DNA of 41,221 nt from Bacteroidales bacterium (GTDB lineage: Bacteria; Bacteroidota; Bacteroidia; Bacteroidales; Bacteroidaceae), in the NCBI GenBank assembly GCA_004555425.1, contig SFID01000004.1, forward strand, positions 1-41,221. The letters are read 5' to 3'. This document shows positions 25,354 to 32,810 of the stretch, one piece after another. The notes below the pieces were generated by a model. That model saw nothing but the letters and a program-made list of their open reading frames with translations. It was not told the DNA's origin and ran no database searches. Both the position numbers and the translations under genes were made by a program. How positions within the stretch are numbered: the first letter of the stretch is position 1; each line of letters opens with the position of its first letter.

Positions 25354-25496
25354 CGCGGTCGCCTTTGGCTCCCCGCGCTTTTGGTCGCCTTCGGCTTCCT
25401 AGTTTCAACGGTCGCTTCGCTCCCTAGTTTCAAGTTTCAACGGAAGCCTGCGGCTTCCTAGTTCCAACGCAGCCTGCGGCTGCTAGCTCGATAGTC
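25353..25496. repeat. CTAG-hairpin (REP-like) array, right copy, inverted
   Basis: Five hairpins on this strand, each followed by (C)TAG and spaced by TTTCAACG: GCGCGG..GCC-TTT-GGC..CCGCGC (25353-25378), GGTCGCC-TTC-GGCTTCC (25383-25399), GGTCGC-TTC-GCTCCC (25410-25424), GGAAGCC-TGC-GGCTTCC (25442-25458) and GCAGCC-TGC-GGCTGC (25469-25483). The array ends CTAGCTCGATAGTC. The last three, read on the other strand, match the array at 72-170 in order, spacing and lead sequence over about 100 bases. It begins within the stop codon of the preceding fimbrillin. Confidence 0.8.
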
Positions 25497-25834
25497 AGGA
25501 GTAACGTGAAAGTACCGCACCTTGCTTGCAAGGTGTGAGTACAACGAAGATTCTCATTGCAAACGCAATGTACCGCACGTTGCTTGCAACGTGTGGCTCA
25601 GCGAAAGGGACACCTATAATAATAAGGCATATTATATATAAGGAGTGGGAGTTGCTTCTCAATAAGTACAAACTCCGTCCTCAAACCTGGCAATCCCGTT
25701 CCAATGTCCGACATTCTCATCGCACCGCGCCCGCGGTTCGCTGAGGATTTCCCAAGACGGAAAGGAAAAGTCCTGAAGCGTAACGACCGCGAGCCTTCAA
25801 AATCCCCAACTAGCCCAGTCAAAATCCCGAAAAT
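25497..25834 (+). other. Gap before the second fimbrillin block, rich in palindromes
   Basis: No convincing gene. Two CCGCAC-type hairpins (25518-25535; 25576-25593) and CATTGC/GCAATG (25555-25570) lie here, followed by a single hairpin ACCGC-GCCC-GCGGT (25724-25737) with the same GCCC loop as the 22-bp tandem arrays. I found no good TTTG/TAnnTTTG promoter before the next gene, so the downstream block may use read-through or an unrecognised promoter. Confidence 0.5.
25511..25598. repeat. CCGCAC-type palindromic repeats (family B), first site
   Basis: CACCTTGC-TT-GCAAGGTG (25518-25535) and CACGTTGC-TT-GCAACGTG (25576-25593) are perfect 8-bp hairpins preceded by GTACCG. Between them lies CATTGC-AAAC-GCAATG (25555-25570). 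The block 25551-25598 recurs almost base for base at 39998-40045, with one visible difference. This marks a dispersed family distinct from the CTAG hairpins. Confidence 0.75.
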
Positions 25835-28573
25835 ATGCACCCCAAAACCCTACATACGCTGCTGCTCATCCTGCTGACGACCTTCCTGGTGGCTTGTCAG
25901 GAGGACGAGATGGATATGCCCCTGCGACAGCAAGCCCTGTTGGGCCGCGCCGTCAACTTCAACGTGTCCGTTGCCGATAAATTCGCCGCGCCCAACTCGC
26001 GCTATACCAGCATAGACGATGGATCGTTCAACGAAAACGACCGAATGCGCATCTATCGTAATTATTGGAAGACAGACGGCACGGGGTGGGAGAGCGAGAG
26101 TTCCTATCGCACCTACAACCTCATCCACAAATACGTCAACGGCAATATCAGTCTGGGCATCGACTGGGTGCCCGAAGCAGGGCGTATGGGCTACGACGAT
26201 CTGGACGGCGACGGCACCTATACAGAGTTCGTACAAACGGCCCAGGACTCCTTGACCTGGGAGAACGGACGCACGCTGCGCTTTCAGGCATGGAGCCTGA
26301 GCAACTTCCACAACGTGCTCTATAATGCCACCCAAAGTTATTACTACCCCGACTACTGCATCGCCCAATGGGTAAATGCCTCGGGCCCGACAGAGGGCAT
26401 CCCCCTCGTGCTCAACCACCAGGGCAGCCGCATCCGATTTGACGTAAAGCAGAGCGGCAACCAGATTAGCCGAGTGGAAATCTGCGCCGGCGTGGATGCC
26501 AATGGCAACGAACGACCAGATGCTTGGAAAGACTATCAATATGCCGACAACAACGACATCACCGACAACGACAATAGTTCCACCGAAGCGGGCAAGAGCG
26601 ATGCGCAGGCCCAGCTGGAATGCGATTCCGTGACGGCCGTCTACAAGCGAATGTGTATGCCCGCCGGCGTGGATATGCAGACGGGAACACTCATGGGCAT
26701 CAAGAACAGCGTATGGAAGAACCTCAGCAATGATCAGGTGCGCCGACTGGAGGAACAACCCGCCTCCTCCTTCCTCGCCTTCGGAAAGCCAACGGCCGAG
26801 GAGGTGGAGAACAACGGCAAACGCCCCTTCTTCTGCGGCATCAATGGCAGGCAGTATTTCATCACCATCCCCTACGACATCACGCAGGGAGAGGACAAAG
26901 GCAACGTGTTCGTGCTGCCCGCCTGCACCCGCTTCCGCGTGTATATGTATGATGTCAACAATGGCGATGAGTATGGAACGCCTGGCTACGAGGGCAAGTA
27001 CCACATCTTCGCGCTCAGCGACGTGGTGGTGCGCGACGCCGCTGGCAAGGTGGTGCTGGGTACAGACAACAAGCCCATCAAGGCCTTTCCCAACGGTCTG
27101 AAGATGGAGGCGGGCGTCAGCTACACCTTCCGCGTGGGCTATCGCTACAATGGTTTCTATGTCGTGGTGGACAACAACCTCTCCTGGGCGAATCAGGACA
27201 AAGAAGAGGCACAGGGCGACAATCGCTACGAGGACATGCCCGTATCGTCCACCAAGGATTATCAATGGTGGAAGACCGCCATCAAGACCGCCATCGACGA
27301 GGCCGGTACTCGCGACTACAAGCCCGAGTTTCATATCAAAGACGAGAAGGATTTTCTGGAGTTTATCCGCCTAGTCAACGGCACGGCAGCCACAAAGACC
27401 AGCGGCCTCTACCGCCTTGTCAAGAGTTACGACGCCAGCAACAATCCCATCTACGGCTGGTCGCTCACCAACAGCCAGTTCAACCCCAAATGGATCAGCG
27501 AAGAAGAGGCCGAAGAACTGGGCTACATCTTCTACGACCATTACTATCCTGCCAACGCCGACCGCGCAGCCTACCACGAGCGCGACTACCTGAAAGGCCC
27601 CTTCTCCTTCTTCGATGAAAACCTCCGCGACAACTTCAAGGTGATACTGGACGCAGACCTCGACCTGAAGGACTGGCAACTGGAGAGCGTTGGCAACGCG
27701 GCCGCCAATCCCTTCATGGGAAAATTTGACGGCGCGGGCCACCTGATTCAAAACCTGAACATGAAGGACGAGGCCCTCTTCGGCTATATGGACGGCCGAG
27801 CCGGCTATGGTGCCTCGCTGGCCAACCTCCGCATCGAAAGCACACACCCCACGGCCCTGCTCAATACGGGCGTGAACCCCATCTACATAGCAGGCATCTC
27901 CATCCTGGCCCCCAGCACAGGCAATAGCATTGCCACCAACCTGGGACAGTCGGCAGGCGTGTCGGGTACGTCCTACGTGGTCGGCTGCATCCATGTGGGC
28001 GATGCAGGCGGTGCGCTGGTCGGAACGGCGGGCAATGTGAATATGTTTGGCTGTATGCAGGCCGCCAGAGGTATCACGGGCGGCGCGCTGATTGGCACGG
28101 ACGCCAACGCCAACCCCATCTTCAAGCCGCAGATAAGCCTCGCCGTGCAGAAGAGCACCAAGAATACTTCGGCCATTCCTGCGTTCCGCACCTTTATGTG
28201 CAACTTCTACGACACCGAACTCTCGCCAGCCGCCAATGCCGTGGGCAGCACGCCCGACGACTATTCCCTGCTGGAGTACATCCGCGGCCGCAGCACCGAC
28301 ATCTTGCGCGCCAAGAACGATTTCCTTACGCCCGATGTGCCGATGTCCTTGCTGATAAACTTGGCAGATTGGAAGCATTACTACGGTCTGGCACCTTGGC
28401 ACGCCATGAACTACGCCATCTATTGGTACAACGAAAACCGTGGCTCCAAGCATCCCTGCACCATGCACTATGAATCCAACACCACAGGCTATCAGCACCG
28501 ATACCCCACGCTGACCAGCGGCAAGCCCGGCAGCGAAGCCACACACTGGAATCCCTTGCAGCAACCCAACTAA
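25835..28573 (+). CDS. Fimbrillin with beta-helix-like C-terminus; candidate tip adhesin
   Basis: A 912-residue lipoprotein (FLVAC, Cys21). Arg56 (PNSRYT) lies 35 residues after the Cys; another Arg-Ala is at 38-39. The N-terminal fimbrillin-like part (to about 445) has PLVLNHQGSRIRFDV and ends FYVVVDNNLSWANQD. Then FHIKDEKDFLEFIRLV, the same kind of linker as in the sister genes, leads to FMGKFDGAGHLIQNLNM and ALFGYMDGRAGYG, and a run of short strands with Gly turns (VGDAGGALVGTAGNVNMFGC, ITGGALIGTDANAN), the GLUG-type solenoid pattern. The last 90 residues are Tyr/Trp/His rich and may form a cap. It opens the second fimbrillin block, outside the inverted hairpin arrays. Confidence 0.77.
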   Translation: MHPKTLHTLLLILLTTFLVACQEDEMDMPLRQQALLGRAVNFNVSVADKFAAPNSRYTSIDDGSFNENDRMRIYRNYWKTDGTGWESESSYRTYNLIHKYVNGNISLGIDWVPEAGRMGYDDLDGDGTYTEFVQTAQDSLTWENGRTLRFQAWSLSNFHNVLYNATQSYYYPDYCIAQWVNASGPTEGIPLVLNHQGSRIRFDVKQSGNQISRVEICAGVDANGNERPDAWKDYQYADNNDITDNDNSSTEAGKSDAQAQLECDSVTAVYKRMCMPAGVDMQTGTLMGIKNSVWKNLSNDQVRRLEEQPASSFLAFGKPTAEEVENNGKRPFFCGINGRQYFITIPYDITQGEDKGNVFVLPACTRFRVYMYDVNNGDEYGTPGYEGKYHIFALSDVVVRDAAGKVVLGTDNKPIKAFPNGLKMEAGVSYTFRVGYRYNGFYVVVDNNLSWANQDKEEAQGDNRYEDMPVSSTKDYQWWKTAIKTAIDEAGTRDYKPEFHIKDEKDFLEFIRLVNGTAATKTSGLYRLVKSYDASNNPIYGWSLTNSQFNPKWISEEEAEELGYIFYDHYYPANADRAAYHERDYLKGPFSFFDENLRDNFKVILDADLDLKDWQLESVGNAAANPFMGKFDGAGHLIQNLNMKDEALFGYMDGRAGYGASLANLRIESTHPTALLNTGVNPIYIAGISILAPSTGNSIATNLGQSAGVSGTSYVVGCIHVGDAGGALVGTAGNVNMFGCMQAARGITGGALIGTDANANPIFKPQISLAVQKSTKNTSAIPAFRTFMCNFYDTELSPAANAVGSTPDDYSLLEYIRGRSTDILRAKNDFLTPDVPMSLLINLADWKHYYGLAPWHAMNYAIYWYNENRGSKHPCTMHYESNTTGYQHRYPTLTSGKPGSEATHWNPLQQPN

Positions 28574-28616
28574 GCCCTGCGAAACGCCAATATCAATTCC
28601 CCTGCATCTTTTCCCC

Positions 28617-29732
28617 ATGTCTATACACCATAAATATATACTCCCACTCCTCGGGTTGGCCTGCGCCCTCAGTGCCTGCTCCGATGATATGCCCCCGACT
28701 GAATCGGCCGAGGCGGAACAAAATGTTGTCCTGCGCCTGCGCCTTTCGCCCTTTGCCAACGACCCCTCGCCGCGCTCCACGCTCGACGGCCTGGCATGGG
28801 AGGCGGGCGATGGTTTCCGTATGCGCATCACCTGTCCCTATACGACCGACCATCAGAATGGCGAACTGTGGAGCTCGGGCTACCACAACCTCACCTTCCC
28901 CGCCGATATGGGCGCAACCGTTGTCTTTGGTCCTATCTCCAGCAACCAGTCGCAAGCCACTACCTATATATATACGGCGCAGAACACTACGGGAACGCGC
29001 ACCTTCGTGGTGAACGATTATCGCTACAAGCGCCCCAGCAATTTCTTCCACGCCGACCAAAGCAAGCTCGACCAATTCAAGGAGAGCGATGTCCTCTGGG
29101 CACAAGGCATTCGGCAGACAGGCGCACAGGAGGTACACCTCAACTTCGAGCACAAGGTGGCGCGACTGGACATTACCCTGGACGACAGCAGACTGACGCG
29201 GCAGGAGTGGGACGAAGAGGTAGGTGCCCTCGTGGACGTGGCCGACCCGCTCTCCGCCAACGCCATCCTCACGCTCGAAGGAATGCCCGACATTGACGGG
29301 GCCGAACTTGTGGTGGGCGACTACTACGCCCCGATGACGTATGAATACGAAAAGTTCTCCTACCGCGAGAAAGCCTCGTGCGGCTATACACTCAACGGCA
29401 AGGTGCTGGGCATTGAGGTCATTGAGGAAAACGCAACATCTACCATTGGAAAAGGCACAGGCCGCTCCAGCATTGCCATCCTCACGGGCGGACCCACCGA
29501 CTTGGGGGAAACGAAGTATGCCCGCATCTTTGGCACCGTGCCCAACACGGGCGTTTACACCTGCTACTGCGCTGGGCCAAAGCACTACTATCTGTACGTG
29601 CCGCCCTGTGTGCTTCCTGCGAAAGCCACTTTCTGGGTGCGCGATGGCGAGCGCAGATACAGTGCCACCCTTGACAACCAAACGTTCGTTGAGGGCAATT
29701 CTTATCCCGTCAAACTAGTGTTGCAACCCTAA
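28617..29732 (+). CDS. Small fimbrillin-like lipoprotein, single domain
   Basis: A 371-residue lipoprotein (CALSAC, Cys21) with Arg53-Ser54 (PSPRST) 32 residues later. It follows the short Mfa-like plan: strand VVLRLRLSPF before the Arg, LAWEAGDGFRMRITCP, DVLWAQGIRQ, core LNFEHKVARLDITL, and a last strand FVEGNSYPVKLVLQP. Unlike the others it lacks the terminal DW motif. It lies 43 bases after one tip-type fimbrillin and 20 bases before another, so it may be an adaptor between a tip protein and the stem; that is inference. Confidence 0.75.
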   Translation: MSIHHKYILPLLGLACALSACSDDMPPTESAEAEQNVVLRLRLSPFANDPSPRSTLDGLAWEAGDGFRMRITCPYTTDHQNGELWSSGYHNLTFPADMGATVVFGPISSNQSQATTYIYTAQNTTGTRTFVVNDYRYKRPSNFFHADQSKLDQFKESDVLWAQGIRQTGAQEVHLNFEHKVARLDITLDDSRLTRQEWDEEVGALVDVADPLSANAILTLEGMPDIDGAELVVGDYYAPMTYEYEKFSYREKASCGYTLNGKVLGIEVIEENATSTIGKGTGRSSIAILTGGPTDLGETKYARIFGTVPNTGVYTCYCAGPKHYYLYVPPCVLPAKATFWVRDGERRYSATLDNQTFVEGNSYPVKLVLQP

Positions 29733-29752
29733 CCTCAGCAGCATAACATCCT

Positions 29753-32218
29753 ATGAAATACTTCTTCCATATCACCTTCGTACTCCTTGCCTTCCTCTTT
29801 GCTGCCTGTGCCGAGGACGATGCGCTCTCTACGGACGGACGCGATGCCGTGCCCCTTGCTGGTATTCAAACCGAGATAGAGGGCGGAATGACTTCGCGCG
29901 CACCAGCATTGGACAAGGAGCATTACGTGGGCCGTAGCGCATTCAAGAACAAGGACCAAATGGTGCTGACCTCCGTACAGCGCACCGACTTGCCCATTCC
30001 TTCCTTTTCCTACAAAGGTGTCGTCTATGACTATGAGGTAGGACAGGGACAGACCTCGGGCGGATGGAATCGCGATGACAGCAAAGGCGAAACTAAAGAG
30101 ACGCCTCCCCGCTTGCCCAGCCGTATCTATTGGAGCGATGCCCAGAATCCCCACACCTTCATCGGCTACAGCGTTCCCCAACAGCCAACCGAGCAGGTGT
30201 TCGACTGGAATATGCGCCTCTGCTACGAAACGGGCGCAGCGGGCAATCAGGTGGGCGTAGATGTATATTACGGTTCTCTGGGCAATCCCCTCGAAGCCGA
30301 TACCCCCATAGACCATACCGACAGTATCAACATAGTTCACGACGACCTGCTTCTGACCTACGACGACCAGAAACTGGCCGAGACTGGCGGTTCTGTGGCC
30401 CGCCTCTACTTCAAGCATGGTTTGGCCATGGCCCGCGTGATAGTGAATATCAGCGGCTTTACCGCCTCTTCCGAAAGTGCCGATGCGCGTACCATTGTCA
30501 GCGATATGACGCTGAAGAATATGTTCACCATGTACAAGTGGCGGCAAGGATCGGCTGGCGTTCAGACCCTGACAGAGGGCACCGACCAAGAAAAACTGGA
30601 CGATATATATGGCGCAGACGCCGTGCGGTATGACCAGCGCAAAGATACGAAAGCCTGGATTCCTTACCCCGATGGCAAAGGCACGGGCATCGGCAAGCAG
30701 TTCGTGTTCTACGCCTTGGCCGTGCCCGCGCAACTGGAGGCCGATGTACTGAAGATGCAGTTCACCGTGCACTACCAAGACCCGATGGAGCCTTGGATCG
30801 ACCCTGCAACCCAGCTCCAACCCAATATGAAACAGCACGTCTATACGGCAGTGATGCCGCAGAGCGTGGAATTTCGTGCGGGCCATTGCACCACCATTCA
30901 TATCTCCCTCAACCACAGCAACGAGGAAATCACCATGGGCGCAGAATACATGGACTGGCAATACATCGAAACGCCCGACCAGAGCGAACTCAAAAAAAAG
31001 AAGAATATGCTCACGGCCGATATGCTGGAGCGTACTAACTTTACCATCCTCGGCGACCCCAAAGCCAACGAGGATGATGCCACCTGGTTGTACCTGAACA
31101 AGACCACGCAAAAGATTCAGGACATCTATGGCAACGATGGTTCGCGCGAGCATCCCTTCCTGATTTCCACGGCACAGGAACTCGTCTCCTTTGCCCACGA
31201 GGTGAAAGGCGATGGCCGCCAGAGCGTCACCTACACCGACCTTGATGGCATTTCACACACCCTCAGCAGTGGCCAGCCCGTCTTCGACTTCACCAATTAT
31301 TACGTCAAGCTGGATGCAAATGTCGTGTTGCAACCAAACCTGACGACCGAGACGTTCGTGGAATGGTGTGGCGTGGGCTATCCGCGCGAGACCCATCCCA
31401 ATAGCTATTTCAACGGCTTCTTCCTCGGCAATGGCAGCAGTATCACCCGACTGTTTGGCAGTCCCTTCTTCTTCCATCTCGGCTCAAATGCCGTGGTCGA
31501 ACACCTCATCTTCTCCGATGTGATTGAAGTAGATGGCCGAGGCATCGTGGCCAACGAAAGTAACGGCCTGCTTTGCGCGGTCTATGTAGATGGTACTATT
31601 CGTCAGAAAAAACCGGCAAACGCAGCCGACAAGAAATGCTACTCGGGCGGATTGATTGGCACAGTCGAATCCAATGGAGGCTTGATTGGTTGCGCCTATA
31701 TCGGTGAAGTGAAAGCCTGGGCCATAGGTGATGGCGCTATTGGCGGACTTGTGGGTTACAACAAGGGCATCCTCGTCTCGTGCTTTCGAAGTGGCCTAGA
31801 GCGCAACCTCGAAAAAACTGTTGGGCAGGGTTATCACACTTACGCTGGCTTGGGTAAGTACGACCCCGTCAATAGTATCGCCTTCAGTTGCTACTTCGAT
31901 AAGTCGGTTGACCCAGATAAAACGGACTACGCCATACTTACTCCTGGCCGCCTCTGCTATCCAGCAACCACCGAACTCATGCAGTCTGCCGATTTCGTCA
32001 ATTCTGAGGACGAACTTCCCGTAGGCGATATAAACCATGGTAAATGGTTCGCGTACCATTATAGTCTCAACAAGGGTATCACCGAATTTATGAAACATGT
32101 CATAGACGGTACACTCCCCGCTACAGCCACCAACGCATCCCATAGAGCCTGGATGGTGGCCCATAGTGACGACTATCAATTCACCTACTACCCAGGAGCC
32201 TATCCCCGTATCAACTAA
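29753..32218 (+). CDS. Fimbrillin with GLUG-type C-terminus; candidate tip adhesin
   Basis: An 821-residue lipoprotein (LFAAC, Cys19) with Arg49-Ala50 (MTSRAP) 30 residues later. The fimbrillin unit (to about 400) has RIYWSDAQNPHTFIGYSVP, DLLLTYDDQ and YFKHGLAMARVIVNI, and ends AEYMDWQYI. Then EHPFLISTAQELVSFAHEV, the usual lead-in to GLUG regions, precedes FNGFFLGNGSSITRLFG, VVEHLIFSD, YSGGLIGTVESNGGLIGC and AIGGLVGYNKGILVSCF. It is the last gene of the pilus locus; 145 bases without a clear hairpin terminator separate it from a tRNA gene. Confidence 0.8.
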   Translation: MKYFFHITFVLLAFLFAACAEDDALSTDGRDAVPLAGIQTEIEGGMTSRAPALDKEHYVGRSAFKNKDQMVLTSVQRTDLPIPSFSYKGVVYDYEVGQGQTSGGWNRDDSKGETKETPPRLPSRIYWSDAQNPHTFIGYSVPQQPTEQVFDWNMRLCYETGAAGNQVGVDVYYGSLGNPLEADTPIDHTDSINIVHDDLLLTYDDQKLAETGGSVARLYFKHGLAMARVIVNISGFTASSESADARTIVSDMTLKNMFTMYKWRQGSAGVQTLTEGTDQEKLDDIYGADAVRYDQRKDTKAWIPYPDGKGTGIGKQFVFYALAVPAQLEADVLKMQFTVHYQDPMEPWIDPATQLQPNMKQHVYTAVMPQSVEFRAGHCTTIHISLNHSNEEITMGAEYMDWQYIETPDQSELKKKKNMLTADMLERTNFTILGDPKANEDDATWLYLNKTTQKIQDIYGNDGSREHPFLISTAQELVSFAHEVKGDGRQSVTYTDLDGISHTLSSGQPVFDFTNYYVKLDANVVLQPNLTTETFVEWCGVGYPRETHPNSYFNGFFLGNGSSITRLFGSPFFFHLGSNAVVEHLIFSDVIEVDGRGIVANESNGLLCAVYVDGTIRQKKPANAADKKCYSGGLIGTVESNGGLIGCAYIGEVKAWAIGDGAIGGLVGYNKGILVSCFRSGLERNLEKTVGQGYHTYAGLGKYDPVNSIAFSCYFDKSVDPDKTDYAILTPGRLCYPATTELMQSADFVNSEDELPVGDINHGKWFAYHYSLNKGITEFMKHVIDGTLPATATNASHRAWMVAHSDDYQFTYYPGAYPRIN

Positions 32219-32318
32219 TCATACGCTCAATCCATCATCCATAGCCTCCAGCCTCCCTCAAAGTACCCCCAAAATCCCCAAAAATCAGCCAACAAACAAA
32301 AAAACACCAACGGCGACC

Positions 32319-32348
32319 TTGTAAGGTTAAGAAAAATGGCTACCTTTG
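32319..32348 (+). promoter_or_regulatory. tRNA-Ser promoter (TTG-N19-TACCTTTG)
   Basis: TTG at 32319-32321 and TACCTTTG at 32341-32348 with 19 bases between them match the Bacteroidetes -33/-7 elements. The mature tRNA begins 16 bases after the -7 box. Confidence 0.7.
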
Positions 32349-32363
32349 CAGCGTCAAAAAAAC

Positions 32364-32450
32364 GGAAAAATGCCGGAGTGGTCGAACGGGCCGCACTCGA
32401 AATGCGGTGAACGGGTAACTGTTCCGGGGGTTCGAATCCCTCTTTTTCCG
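32364..32450 (+). tRNA. tRNA-Ser (CGA)
   Basis: An 87-base class II tRNA. The acceptor GGAAAAA pairs with TTTTTCC and is followed by discriminator G. The anticodon arm CCGCA-CTCGAAA-TGCGG gives anticodon CGA, reading UCG. The long variable arm (GAAC..GTTC) is typical of serine tRNAs, and the T arm has loop TTCGAAT. CCA is not encoded. Confidence 0.95.
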
Positions 32451-32464
32451 CTATCTATTGAAAA

Positions 32465-32493
32465 GGACGACAGATTGATGTCGCCCTTTTTTT
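32465..32493 (+). terminator. Intrinsic terminator after tRNA-Ser
   Basis: GGACGACA pairs with TGTCGCCC (one mismatch) around a 6-base loop, followed by a run of seven T. It starts 15 bases after the tRNA end. Confidence 0.75.
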
Positions 32494-32660
32494 GTTGATA
32501 TTCGGCTTTTTCTTCGGCGATAATTATGGGTGGACGTTGCCGTCAGTGCGCCCAGCAGGTGCAACCTGCGCCGAGCCTAGGGCGGAGCGAAGCGGTGCTC
32601 TGGTTGATGGATACGTAATAAAGAGTGCTATGCCCCATTGCACGGCACTCCAAAACATAT

Positions 32661-32703
32661 ACCTTGCTCACTCTGCTAACTTAGAGCAAGCAAGGTGCGG
32701 TAC
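32661..32703. repeat. CCGCAC-type palindromic repeat (family B), degenerate
   Basis: ACCTTGCTC and GAGCAAGCAAGGT can pair, and the right side reads GCAAGGTGCGGTACC, the reverse of GTACCGCACCTTGC at 25512-25525. The centre differs from the other copies (CTCTGC..TTAGAG), so this is a diverged or rearranged member. Confidence 0.5.
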
Positions 32704-32738
32704 CTATACACGTTGCACCCCTAGAATTCCCCGTTTGC

Positions 32739-32770
32739 TTTTGTAGTTTCCCGAATCTTGCGTAATTTTA
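32739..32770 (+). promoter_or_regulatory. Probable promoter of the hydrolase gene
   Basis: TTTTG ending at 32743 and TAATTTTA at 32763-32770 are 19 bases apart. The -7 box differs from TAnnTTTG only in the last base. It lies 40 bases before the chosen ATG. Confidence 0.5.
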
Positions 32771-32810
32771 CGGCCAGAAATTTTGTTGAACTCTCACAAT
32801 TTTGGAAATA

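Larger units (their letters stand above)
32494..32810 (+). other. Gap with palindromic repeats between tRNA-Ser and the hydrolase
   Basis: No gene seen. It contains GCAGGT-GCA-ACCTGC (32555-32569); a degenerate CTAG hairpin (CCTAGGGCGGAGCGAAGCGG, 32576-32595); GAGTGC/GCACTC (32623-32650); a family-B-like hairpin ACCTTGCT..AGCAAGCAAGGT (32661-32696) followed by GCGGTACC; and the promoter of the next gene at its right end. The region acts as a sink for several of the repeat families present elsewhere in the window. Confidence 0.5.

Noticed and set aside
32364..32450. tRNA-Ser as an integration site of a genomic island
   Set aside because: I see no duplicated 3' end of the tRNA elsewhere in the window and no integrase gene.
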